Positions 54,780-64,000 of a stretch of DNA of 64,000 bases are shown one piece after another. This DNA comes from Pachyseris speciosa. Its lineage: Eukaryota > Cnidaria > Anthozoa > Scleractinia > Pachyseridae. The stretch covers positions 685,001 to 749,000 of the forward strand of contig JAEMWC010000254.1 in the NCBI GenBank assembly GCA_016490735.1. Reading direction: 5' to 3'. Both the position numbers and the translations under genes were made by a program. Position 1 is the stretch's first letter, and each line of letters starts with the position of its first letter. The notes beneath the pieces were generated by a model. It had not been told where the DNA came from. It saw only the letters and a list, made by a program, of their open reading frames with translations, and searched no databases.

Positions 54780-56040
54780 ATGGAGACTGTTTCTGTAAAC
54801 ATATATGATTCAGCTGTTGCACCATGCGGGCAAACGAATGGGGAATCGTTAGAAACAGCCTCTGACGCTGTCCCTTTGGCCAACGTGAATCGAGTGGTGA
54901 GTCAAATCCACATTTGCCTTGTGAACGTGTGAGACAAAATTTCGGGTTTTGTTTTAAATCGCCGTTTTCTATAGCAAATATTTTGTTCCATCACAGACCT
55001 GTGCCTGTAAGAATTCATGCAGCCGTAGAAAGACCGCGAAAAACCCTGGCTGTCCCTGTAAGAATGCCTCAGTGGAATGCTCAAGCAGCTGCAAGTGTGG
55101 AACAAAGAGGATCGGATGCAAAAACAAGACAGTTGAGGTTGTGGTGAATAGAAACCCAATGCTTTTAGTCCTCACCAAGAGCAGGCCGCTAACGCAGAAA
55201 GAGAAATACAAGTAAGTTCAGTGCTCATTCAGTTCTGAAACGCATAAACAAGCGTTCATCGTCTTCGGTGCCAAGTTTTGCTCTTTCATTGTCACATTTC
55301 CCAATGAATCACTCACATATTCGCACTGTATGCTACAACATTGACAGCTGAATCGAATGCGTTTCAAATACGTTTCTAAATGAAAGTTCTCCATGGTCTC
55401 TTCAATTGTTTCAAGTTAAACTTAAACTATTTTTGTAGTGGATCAATGTCGCATAAAGTTAGTTCAACGAGGGTTCAATGTAAAAAATAATTGCATAATT
55501 TGTTCTCATATATCGTATGTTCTATACGTTTTTCATCAGGACTTTATAACAACCCTGGCCACTGATGAAAAAGACCAAATCCTTCTTAGACTTCTCAGTC
55601 AAGGCAAAGGTAGTTTGGAATACGCAAAGAACATCCGAGCAGAAATCAGTGGCTCTGCTGAGCGTGATCCCGGTCCTGATCGAGATGCTGGTGCTCCTGA
55701 ATGGTGTGATTGTTCAGTTTGTAGACCTATGCCTCTGGATATGGAGAATGTTTGCTGTAGAAAAAGAACTTGTGTTACTTCTTATGCCATGTATCAAAAC
55801 ATCTGCCTTGACCGGGAAGAACAGACATTAGCTATTCGGGCAAGGTTCGACATACTTGCCAAGGAACCAGATTATTCAACAAATTCCTATAGAAAGGCAG
55901 CCTACAGACAATACTGTTTATGGAAGTATGGAAAACTGGGAAAGGGAAACCGACGGGTTTTGTCTTCATGTGTTGTTCTCACGATAAGAAGATTCTACCC
56001 TGCTCCAGATGGCATTTATATGGGATATAGGCAATCCTAG
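54780..56040 (+). CDS. CXC-like cysteine-rich plus P2X7-tail (ballast) domain protein
   Basis: Exon 1 (54780-54896) encodes METVSVNIYDSAVAPCG and ends NVNRV before GTGAGT. Exon 2 (54997-55211) follows CACAG in phase and reads TCACKNSCSRRKTAKNPGC, then PCKNASVECSSSCKCGTKRI and GCKNKT, a repeated CxC pattern like the tesmin/TSO1 CXC module, and ends at GTAAGT. The last exon (from about 55540) contains EWCDCSVCRPMPLDMENVCC, RKRTCVTS, ICLDREEQTLAIRAR, SYRKAAYRQYCLWKYGKLG, RRVLSSCVVLTIRRFYPAPD and GIYMGYRQS then stop. That is the zinc/GDP-binding C-terminal domain known from vertebrate P2X7 receptors. No channel segments are present. Phase between exons 2 and 3 does not join simply, so a small exon may be missed. 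Likely nuclear or cytosolic; function unknown. Confidence 0.7.
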
Positions 56041-56129
56041 CCAGGTAGCTAAATAAGCATTTTTTGGTATTGAAACCTATTTGCCAGAGGGTCACAGTAT
56101 GCACGTCTTTGGTTTCCCATGGGTTGATC

Positions 56130-56370
56130 CCAAGGCTATTCAGGTGGTTTGTAAAATCAGTCAAGCAAGCTCGAGGGATTTCCGTGGGGGTCAGGGCTGA
56201 CGCGTCTCTCAGCAGAATATCACCCTGGCAACCTTATTCCCCCACCGCTAATCCTTGATTGTAAAACAATGTTGGGCAAAGAATCCCATCCACCTCCTTA
56301 TATTCCCTTCACGTCTCCCTGGATAGCCCGGGGGTCGAACTCATGGGAAGCCAATGATGTGCCTTAGTAA
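56130..56370. repeat. Dispersed repeat, copy B
   Basis: Inverse-orientation relative of 42205-42490, sharing 'ccttgattgtaaaacaatg' and 'aaagaatcccatcca'. Confidence 0.6.
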
Positions 56371-56403
56371 GCTCCGGGTTACTGTTATTTCTCTTGTTCC
56401 TGT

Positions 56404-56603
56404 TCAATAGACCTCTTAAGCTTGTATATTTTGTTTTTCCAATGTAGATCATGTGATGTTCCCAAGGGAATTTGTCTTTTCATAAATTAGGCGTACATAT
56501 ACACGTGAACAAGACGAAATTTCAAAGAAACAGTTCTCTCTAGGGTAACATCACATAACCTACATTGGGAAAACAAAACATACAAGCTAAAGAGGTCTAT
56601 TTC
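56404..56603. mobile_element. 200-bp MITE with about 55-bp inverted ends
   Basis: AATAGACCTCTTAAGCTTGT to 'atgtgatgtt' (56404-56460) is mirrored at 56547-56603 with few mismatches. No coding content. Confidence 0.8.
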
Positions 56604-56609
56604 CCCCTT

Positions 56610-57295
56610 TCTCTTGCCCAAGTTCTTCAACAAAAAGCCAGGTTTTAGATAAAAGTTTCATTCCGTTTATACATGTGTATTTATTAAGCAATTATTAATA
56701 AACATGACAGCAATTACAGGGCCCAACACTAATTTTTGACATCATTTTCCACTTCAGATTTGAAACTTACTTTCCAAAATGGATTACAGTATCATAGTTG
56801 CTGACCACAATAATAAGTGGTTTTCTGTGAAAGCATTTTTTTTTACCAAAAAAGACTCATTCTGTATTATCACCTATGTCCAATATGTTGCATTTCTTTA
56901 CCATGTATTATTGTTGTACACAGACCTTCTTTCAATCTTCCAATATGGCAGACAATGCTGGAATTCCTGGTAAAATTTGTTTTTATCAAGAACAAAATCA
57001 AGGTCTGAGAGTTGTTTTTTGATTTCACTTGCTAACATATGACTAAAGCCTTTTAAAAGAAAACTCTGCTTTCCATCATACATGTAGCCCAAATTTTACT
57101 TTCAGATCGGGTGGAAAAAGGGTGAGTGTTAGTGTTAAGCCCTGAATCATGGCTTGTAAGCAGTTATGACCTTACAAAAAAGTCTCTAACTTGATATAAG
57201 AAGATATCACAGTGATGCAACTAAACATTCTCCTTAGGGGTTTGTCATCATGGTGATACCCTAAACAATGTCATTAATTTAATTATGAATATTTA
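56610..57295. other. No supported gene
   Basis: AT-rich; frames at 56779-57008 (plus) overlap in two frames and have no motif. Confidence 0.35.
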
Positions 57296-57299
57296 CACC

Positions 57300-57435
57300 G
57301 ATAAATTGAAAATATCAAATGAAGAATGATCCTCGCAGTTGTGATCGCAATTTATGCAATTGCGAAAAGAAGCCTGAAAAAAATTCAGGACTTCAACGGA
57401 GTTTGAACCCGTGACCTCACGATTACCGGTGCGAT

Positions 57436-57466
<31 letters not shown>

Positions 57467-57540
57467 TGTCGGGAGCAGGTCAATTATGGGTTCATATGTT
57501 CCCGTGTATGTATGATTTATTTCATATATCATTCACAAAT
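57300..57540 (-). repeat. tRNA-derived SINE
   Basis: The tRNA-like head (57461-57388) is followed on the minus strand by a tail with CTGAATTTTTTTCAGGC, 'ttcgcaattgcataaattgcgatcac' and 'gaggatcattcttca'. The 5' side has 'atgaacccataattgacctgctcccgacatcag'. I recognise this arrangement as a widespread coral repeat. Confidence 0.65.
57388..57461 (-). tRNA. tRNA-like head of the SINE (probably not a functional tRNA)
   Basis: The minus strand starts GGCTTCATAGCTCAGTTGG with box A (TAGCTCAGTTGGTTAGAGC) and box B (GGTTCAAACTC), and ends TTGAAGTCC. The acceptor stem pairs over seven positions with one G-U. The anticodon arm (TCGCACCGGTAATCGTGA) does not form a clean five-pair stem with a seven-base loop, so the anticodon cannot be assigned with confidence. 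Best read as the RNA polymerase III promoter of the SINE. Confidence 0.4.
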
Positions 57541-58005
57541 TGAAAATACTGCTCAATTCTTAAAACCAATCACCTTTAAACATTTTTTCAATGCTGAGAA
57601 TAGTCAAAGTCTTTACACGGCAAAGTTCCCTTTGATATTATTATATATCATTTCTGCTAATTGCATGACCGAGTAAAGGAGCTCTGAAAGACTGCATCAA
57701 GTCGGCAAGCTGGGTATATTGTTTCCCTCTTTCACTTTTTCACATTACTGGAACTGCTGAGACTACAGGCCTTTTTACGACAAACATGGGGTAGACCAAG
57801 CAAAATGTATTTCTACCCCTCCTCTACCTATTCCAAGATACATGTAATAAGTGACATTTAATGTGACAACTTTGAATAGAGAAAGGGGGATAATATTGTA
57901 CTTTGGGTGATTTGTTCAGTAATATACTGTAGTAAGAAGACCTGTTTTTGCAAGTGTTGCAACAATTTTTTCGACTGGTTGTAAAAAGAGGTTAGTTTTT
58001 TATGT

Positions 58006-60305
58006 TTAATCTGATTTCTGTGAATTCTGCTTTTTGAACCTCGACAATCTTGCAGCAACTAAATCTTCAGTAGTAGGTGACTCTATGTGGTGGGCTAAGT
58101 GCTGTGGATTTGTTGGAGACACAATAACTTGTCTTGCTGTAGTCTCTGGGTCCTTCATAAGTGAAGAAGTGCCGCCTGCCTCTGTCTTGTCCACTATCTC
58201 AACGTCAACAATTAAATCAAGGAAGTGGTCCATCATGGTGTACAAGCAATACTTTGCACTGAATCCTGGAGAGTCCATTCTGCCATCACCACACAGAACC
58301 AAAAGTTCCTTTTCAAAAAGTTTGCAAAATTTTCCTTTCATTTCGCCCCATACTTCCTTGATGCTTGGGATGACATAAAATGTCTGAATGCGATGAAAAG
58401 TTGTAGATGAGATGAAACTCAAGTTCATACAACGCGCAAAGAGGTTTATTTTTTCAAAGTTATTTCCTGTAAGCAATGTCGCTGCAGCCAAAAGAGTCAA
58501 TGAAACAAACAGTTTCTGGCCATTTTTGGTTGCCAGCACTTTGGATGAGTGCCATACGTTACGATGGCCATTTTTGCACTGATATGTAATTGTTAGCACA
58601 CCAGCTTCAAGCTTTTGTTCCACAACTTTGTTTTTTTCCTGACAACTTTCCGTCCAACAAGGACCCTCAAATAACCGCACGATGTTCTCTACGTCCACCA
58701 TCACTCGTGCACCTTCAAACATGACTTGGTATTTTATTAACGAGCTTTGAACTTCTGAACTTCCATGAAATCCTTTTGAACCATTTTCTTTAACATTTTC
58801 TTGTATTCTTAAAAGGTAACAGGTCCCATTTCTGGTAGAACATCGGTTGAGCTATTTACAACTATTTCTTCAGACCCTTGAATCCCAGACTCACTTTCAT
58901 CATCAAGGCGTGATTCAGTAGCTGTCAGGGTTGCACTGTCATCTACTGAATGCTCAAGGCAACTGTAAAACAAACAAACTCAAAATTAATAAATATCATA
59001 TTCGCTCATTTTCTTATACCAGTTGTATCACAGGATTTTAATTTTTCCCTATAATTGGTACAAGGTGTCTCAGTCTGTGTTTTCGTCAATGGGATACATA
59101 CTAACCTAAAAGACAGAGACTGATATAGGTCATCTTCCCGTTCACCTTCGCTGGACAAGTCATTAGTGGACTCATCCAACAAAGGCTCATCATCGGAACA
59201 ACTACCAAAAGACAAAATTGAAGCTTGAATATTGTCTTTATTCTAACAGTAAAAAAGTCAACTGAGACATCTTACATTTGGAAAAGAACCTTGTGTTACT
59301 GTACTTATCAATAAAGTAATAAGATAAAGATCTACAACCAAAAATATGATCCTAAGTTAACAGTAATATAAAACCAGTTGAAGGGCTGAGTGCAGAAGGG
59401 CCTATGTGCATTTTTGGGCCAAATGGCAAATTCGCCTAATCTTATCAAAACGTCTATTAATTATTGAATTATAGACGAATTCATGTTAAGTACATAAATA
59501 ATCGATAATTTGTTGAGCTTTCATTAAAATTACATGAAATTTGAAATTTGGCCCAAAAATGCACATAGGCCCTTTCTGTACCCCCGACCAGCCCTTCAAT
59601 ATTGTGCCATACATATGAGTACCAAATGGTACTCATGAATGAGCATGAAGTAAACTGCAACTTTAAAAAAGATGACGACATTACCAACATCATCGTCAGT
59701 TTTATTTTCATTTGGACTAAATAACTACCAAGCAAACCATGCATAATTAATAATAATATTATTATGATGAAATGAGAAAAATTGATCCATATTTGAGTGA
59801 GTTACAAAGAATTAGAAAGGATAAAAAATTGTTGGACTTTTACAACAAGGTGAAACATGCATAATTAACTAAGGTCACACGAGAAGGACACACAAATAAA
59901 CACGAGAAGGAAATAAAGCCCAAAGCATAAGTGTCACGTTGGCGTGATGGGCTTGTTGATTTAAATTGGGTTTTTCCCAGTTAATGTGCATGGCCTCCTT
60001 ACGTTTGAGTTGAAATTTAGTGGAAGCAGAATCAAGGATTTTGAAACAATCTGCAGAACAAGATTCACGACAAGGTTTCGAGCTGTGTAAGTGTTTAAAG
60101 ATGTGTGAGGACCTGTCACAGAGATGAGTACATGTACCTTATACTTTCATCCAAGAAAGGATCTCCGTTGATACTGCCAAATGTAGGATTAAGGGTGGAC
60201 ATACTCTGGACAAGAGACACTGCGGACACTGAAGAAATGTCTTGTGCAAGAGATTCACCTCTTCTCAGGTCAACAGATTCTCCAGTTATGTCGACACTGT
60301 GAGGG
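58006..60305 (-). pseudogene. DDE transposase, family B, N-terminal half
   Basis: Minus-strand acidic exon-like modules come first: about 60300-60140 (ITGESVDLRRGES, SINGDPFLDES), 59215-59105 (SCSDDEPLLDESTNDLSSEG), 58965-58825 (HSVDDSATLTATESRLDDES). After a frame break comes a long frame (58722-58006) with VENIVRLFEGPCWTESCQ, QCKNGHRNVWHSSK, ATLLTGNNFEKINLFAR, STTFHRIQTFYVIPSI, LCGDGRMDSPGFSAKYCLYT (first catalytic Asp) and VDVEIVDKTEAGGTSSLM. Cys-x2-Cys-like pairs upstream suggest a zinc knuckle. It belongs to the same broad family as family A but overlaps it in homology, so it is a separate copy. The second Asp/Glu part was not found downstream. Confidence 0.65.
59378..59599. mobile_element. 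222-bp MITE inside family B spacer
   Basis: TTGAAGGGCTG and GGGCCTATGTGCATTTTTGG at the left mirror CCAAAAATGCACATAGGCCC and CAGCCCTTCAA at the right. The centre is AT-rich. Confidence 0.75.
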
Positions 60306-60428
60306 GGAAAATAATGATATAACATAACTCGTGCATTCACCTTATCTAATTCCTATTGTGCCATCATGCTGCTGCTACCTTTAGTCTTTTTGTTGTGACA
60401 TAAAATACTTAGCTTAAGTTTCACGGGT

Positions 60429-61503
60429 TTATGCAGCATCGCTACTCGCCATCTCTTGATACTCACATACAGCTGGCACTTCCTCGCCTTCCTGGGAAGA
60501 ACTTATTTTTTCCCATTCAGGAAAGAACTCATTGTTTTGTGCTTCACATAAATTGTGCAGGATGCAGGAAGCTTTGGTTACAGGAAGAAGAGATGCAACA
60601 CTCATATCCACACGTTTTGAGAATCGAGGAAATCTTCCCTTCAATAATGGGCGTTACACTGTCCTCATGGTGAGGTTTCATCAGCCATGGAAGCAAGGGG
60701 TATGCAGGACCCCCAGTAATGAAAGGGGATATTTCCTGGTCACCAATTTGTTTTGTGGGAATACCTGGAAAGAGTTTGTTTTCATTGCCCTTCTTGTAAA
60801 TTGCTGAATTTGACAATACCCCTCCATCTTGCACACTTGCAGGCCAACCGATGACCACATCTCTGAATGTATAATAAAAATCTCCAACAGCTTGCATAAT
60901 GATACTGTGATAACCTTTTTTGGTTAACATAATCAGTATGACTCTCTTGAGGTGCCAGGATAGGTATGTGCGTGCCATCAATTGCACTAGCACACATTGG
61001 CATTCCCCACCTTTCCTCGTAAGCATCAATCACTTTTTTTATAGCTTTGAAAAATCGTCGATTTATCGCCTCGCATACAACTTAAATGCATTTGCATACA
61101 AAAGAGGTTGAAATGCCAAAGACATGTGCCACTGACCTGTACTCTGTGGTCGATGCTCAGTAATACAGAGTGAGAGCGAGACGATGTTCGGGTGGGACAG
61201 CTTTGCACATTGTCGTATTTTGACGAGAATTGTCATCCAATGGGAAAGTAAATGTCACCTTGGTGACACGAAAGTTCTGATACCATTGTTCGTCGTTCTT
61301 GTGGGTCATCCAAATAGCTCTCAAGCGCGGCTGATTGATGCAGGCAAGCAAAAGTTGCCCAAAATAAAACCTGCGTTGCCTGTTACATATATATATAGAA
61401 AGGACAAACGTTTTTCTTCAATCATTCAAGCCCTTTTAGCCCTTCGCTTCTTCAAAAACCAGACAATTGCCAGTTGAATTGCACGCTGTGCCACGTCTGC
61501 CAT
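60429..61503 (-). pseudogene. PIF/Harbinger transposase, frameshifted
   Basis: Starts MADVAQRAIQLAIVWFLKKR at 61503. It continues RLRAIWMTHKNDEQWYQNF, VTFTFPLDDNSRQ, VPPEHRLALTLYYLAST-like, and SAIDGTHIPILAPQ (first catalytic Asp). After a frame change come VIGWPASVQDGGVLSNSAIY and ITGGPAYPLLPWLMKPH, where the usual GD before AYPLLPW reads GG (second Asp lost). The end reads KGRFPRFSKRVDMSVAS and ASCILHNLCEAQN. Length of about 355 codons equals the family norm. At least four frame changes. The Myb-like partner protein of Harbinger elements was not identified. Confidence 0.8.
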
Positions 61504-61890
61504 TTTGTCAAACTAAATCCAGATGGTACATAAAGGGTTCGCCAAAAAGCGGTTCAACCACTGGCAAATGCTCAGACATTTGGGGTGCCGTTTCTTATTT
61601 AGGCGTGCCCATCTCAAAACTAGATGTGCCAAATTTTGTTGTGTATATGGGACAGTGGCAGGCCAAACAAATTGGCCTGCGTGCCAAATTTAGGAGTACC
61701 AGCCATAAAAACCTTGTCGTGTAAACTGGGCTTAAGTTTTAAGAATCCAATACAAGTAAAAGAACAGAAAGCATGGTCTGCTGCAATTTAAAAAGGAAGT
61801 CAGTATGTTTAGAAATGAACAAAATACTCGCGAGATTTTACAGGTATACAATTGGCAAATTCACGTTTTATTTGCCTGTCAAAAGGAATT
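61504..61890. other. Repeat-like 5' flank of the Harbinger gene
   Basis: 'tttggcctgcgtgccaaattta', 'ggggtgccg', 'ggcgtgccc' and 'gatgtgccaaatttt' recur with small changes up to 61735, as in a subterminal region. No terminal inverted repeat mate was identified. Confidence 0.35.
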
Positions 61891-61892
61891 AA

Positions 61893-61990
61893 TATATATA
61901 CTTAGCCAAGCCTAAAAGCGGAGCTCCAAAAGCATTCTTTTTTTACTGGCATTTACATATATTCTGCTTTTTATATATCTGTGACAAACA
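61893..61990. repeat. Another copy of the GGAGCTCC element end
   Basis: ATATATACTTAGCCAAGCC then TAAAAGCGGAGCTCC and 'aaaagcattctttttttac' match 16217-16285 almost base for base. Confidence 0.65.
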
Positions 61991-62720
61991 AAGCGCGCTG
62001 GGTTCCCTGGGTACAACGAAAAAGGCACAAACATGCCCCTTCCCACGAACACAAAAGAACTCTAGGCTAAAAATAACCGAAAAAAAGAGATTATTTGCTA
62101 TGCGAATAGAATTTTTATGGCTTTCTTCCCGAGGAATATTCAGTTAATTTGTACTGTGCAACATTGAATACACGTGCTTAAACTTGTTATGCAACAGTTT
62201 TTGTTATGTAATAGCATAGGACACGGGCAGGGCCTGGACAGGGGGTTTGGTTGCCTCAATGTATTGAAACCCCAATCGTGATGATTTTTGGCCAGGCTAC
62301 AAAGCAGGCACACATTCATTCATTCATTCATTCTTGCTTTTCCTCGCTGGATGACACTTCGTTCTTACATCCCTCCTCCTCCTCCCCAAGTGTCCTGTCC
62401 GCTTTGTTTCCTTGGGGTATTTTGTTTAGTTTATTTGGTGTTTTTGTGCTCTCACCTTTACTGGGCTCAACACATTTTATAGAGCAATTATTTTTTGTAA
62501 TAAATTCAAGAAAGAATGAATGATTCAATCGGCTTTGGGCCTTTGCCCTTAGCCATTTTACTCCATCTGGGATTGACTATTTTTATTCTAGTGCCCAGTA
62601 AACGAGCGCGGGTATGCAGCCCACTAGTTTACAAGTCCCTAGCCTGGGGGAGGGGAGAAAGGCATAAAAGTACATTTAATAAAGATATAGACATAATATT
62701 AAAAGTGAACTAAATAATCT
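61991..62720. other. No supported gene
   Basis: Contains an ATTC run (62312-62334) and a CT-rich segment. Frames at 62251-62523 and 62288-62482 overlap in two frames without motifs. Could be LTR or leader sequence of the BEL remnant to the right (unproven). Confidence 0.3.
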
Positions 62721-62980
62721 AAGTCCTAAGATTACGAAGAGAAAACTAGCACTAAATTGAATGGAAAAAAACGGTATACAGAATACTAATTTAATCCTAA
62801 ATAGCTCCTAACTAAAGATAAGGGTGTATACTAAAACTTATTAAATAATTAAGTCCTAAGATTACGAAGAGAAAACTAGCACTAAATTGAATGGAAAAAA
62901 ACGGTATACAGAATACTAATTTAATCCTAAATAGCTCCTAACTAAAGATAAGGTTGTATACTATAACTTATTAAATAATT
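62721..62980. repeat. Tandem duplication, 2 x 130 bp
   Basis: AAGTCCTAAGATTACGAAGA begins at 62721 and again at 62851; the two 130-bp units differ at only about two positions. Very recent duplication, or an assembly duplication. Confidence 0.9.
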
Positions 62981-63313
62981 AATTTCAATTGCTAAGACAA
63001 CATAACTACTAAAGATAATAGTTATTGTGGCCAAACAAGTCAAAGCTCCAACACGTGACAACCTTATTCTCAGTTACATTGCTTACGGTTGAACTTGTGG
63101 TTGCTAGAAAACAAATTAACTACAAGTTATTACGGAATATAAAACTAAAGGAATTGACAACTGAATAACAACTGAAGAAATATGAAACGACAAGGAAAAA
63201 GACACTTACAAACGTTGTATGACTTGGTGAACGCGAAGGACGGAAAACTGAAGCTACATGTACTCAGTTCCTAAATCTTTATGGCTCCTATGGCGGGGAT
63301 TACCCTCTGGTCT

Positions 63314-63600
63314 TCATTCTTCATTTTCCAATATAAGAACAAGCTTTTGAATGGGTCTGTCCAGGGTCGTCGTTGCTGTGGCAACCTTCACTGATTGGAC
63401 CTGCCCTCCTGAATCTGGGTGTGAGTCAACAACTTGAGCCATGTTCCACAAGTTTTGCGGCACTCGATCATCGACAATTAGCACCAGGTCCCCTCTTCGA
63501 AGGTTTCTCTTTGGGCTGGTCCACTTCACTCTCCGCTGAAGATTCTGAACATACTCTTTTCCCCACCTTCACCAAAAGACATTGGACAGTCGTTTTTTAG
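63314..63600 (-). pseudogene. BEL/Pao integrase C-terminal domain remnant
   Basis: Minus strand: RLSNVFW, stop, RWGKEYVQNLQRRVKW, then PKRNLRRGDLVLIVDDRVPQ, NLWNMAQVVDSHPDSGGQ, VQSVKVATATTTLDRP and IQKLVLILENE. This is the typical C-terminal domain of BEL/Pao integrases (FWxRWxxEY, GDxVLVxDD, RPIxKLVxL). An in-frame TGA replaces a codon in FWxRW. The copy is distinct from the BEL at 35-40 kb; the rest of the element lies outside or is deleted. Confidence 0.75.
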
Positions 63601-63689
63601 AAGAAGCTACTTCTTCATCTTTACCCGATAAGACCATCAACAAAAGCCCTTCTTTTTTGTCTTTTAATGATGTTTACGCCAACTGTGTA

Positions 63690-63800
63690 CATGAAATAGG
63701 TCTGAAATAGGGTATCGAATTTTTGGCCAGGTCTGAAATAGTGTAGGGAAAATTGCAGATTTTCGTCTGAAATAGGGTAAGGGTTTCAGGCAGCAGTCCG
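63690..63800. repeat. Repeats of 'gtctgaaatagggta'
   Basis: Three to four near-copies of GTCTGAAATAGGGTA spaced by 15-40 bp, then a C-rich run at 63829-63848. A dispersed invertebrate-type repeat; no coding. Confidence 0.6.
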
Positions 63801-64000
63801 CACACCCCCACCCAATTTTTCTAGGAGTAACCCCCCCCCCCCCCACCCCAGGGTTTTGCCTTAAAGTGATAATTTTGGTCTCTATGGAAAGCTAGAAAGC
63901 TGTCGTTTTTAGATTTTGTTATTGGCACTCACGAAATCTGTTCAAGAAGTTAAAATCGGTTTTCCGTCACTGAATAAACTGGGTTATGTCCCTTTTCCTC

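Noticed and set aside
57388..57461. Functional tRNA gene
   Set aside because: Anticodon arm does not pair normally and the SINE tail follows directly.
58006..58722. Family B fragment considered as the missing first half of the family A transposase
   Set aside because: Its C-terminal end (DKTEAGGTSSLM) overlaps in homology with the start of the 53045 exon (NQADSSPAMEF), and a proper family A first exon exists at about 53608-53770.

Overview
The window looks like nuclear DNA of a cnidarian, most likely a stony coral or close relative. The DNA is AT-rich. Genes are broken into short exons with GT/AG borders. Several multi-copy families recur that I associate with coral and sea-anemone genomes: RecQ-like helicase plus DUF6589-like proteins, Crypton tyrosine recombinases, P2X7-tail ('ballast') proteins, SANT-like proteins, and a tRNA-headed SINE. 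I find no convincing single-copy housekeeping gene. Almost everything supportable is a mobile element, its debris, or a multi-copy family of probable transposon origin. No statement here rests on a database search.

1-13.4 kb: a decayed EnSpm/CACTA-type element on the minus strand (TNP2-like transposase, ULP1-like protease). It is split by an 8.5-kb second transposon (4010-12538) that carries convergent RecQ-like helicase and DUF6589-like genes. The insertion is flanked by an exact 9-bp target duplication, and removing it restores the CACTA reading frame. The inner element has itself received an internally deleted RTE-type LINE (about 5185-7525) in a helicase intron.

13.4-23.6 kb: mostly repeats (several inverted-repeat elements, dispersed duplications) plus a decayed Crypton tyrosine recombinase whose nucleophile tyrosine position reads cysteine.

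23.6-32 kb: pieces of a multi-copy family with 'RISGDGA' and 'GDYK' motifs, including two loci where one exon is tandemly repeated with an exact 192-bp period. A plus-strand N-terminal half lies between them.

32-40 kb: a Penelope-like element, then a BEL/Pao element whose reverse-transcriptase region is replaced by the endonuclease half of a LINE.

40.7-43.4 kb: a four-exon SANT-like gene with intact splice sites but two in-frame stops.

44-54 kb: a multi-exon DDE transposase gene ('family A') with a 4.8-kb LTR retrotransposon sitting in one intron. Exon phases still match across the insertion, but the retrotransposon's integrase has lost both catalytic aspartates.

54-64 kb: a plus-strand gene joining a cysteine-rich CXC-type module to a P2X7-tail domain, a tRNA-derived SINE, a second DDE transposase fragment ('family B'), a broken PIF/Harbinger transposase, a 130-bp tandem duplication and a BEL/Pao integrase tail.

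Overall the region is a nested graveyard of elements. Its most informative objects are the helicase/DUF6589 transposon with a readable insertion history, the intron-lodged retrotransposon, the 192-bp exon amplification and the CXC-P2X7 fusion gene.
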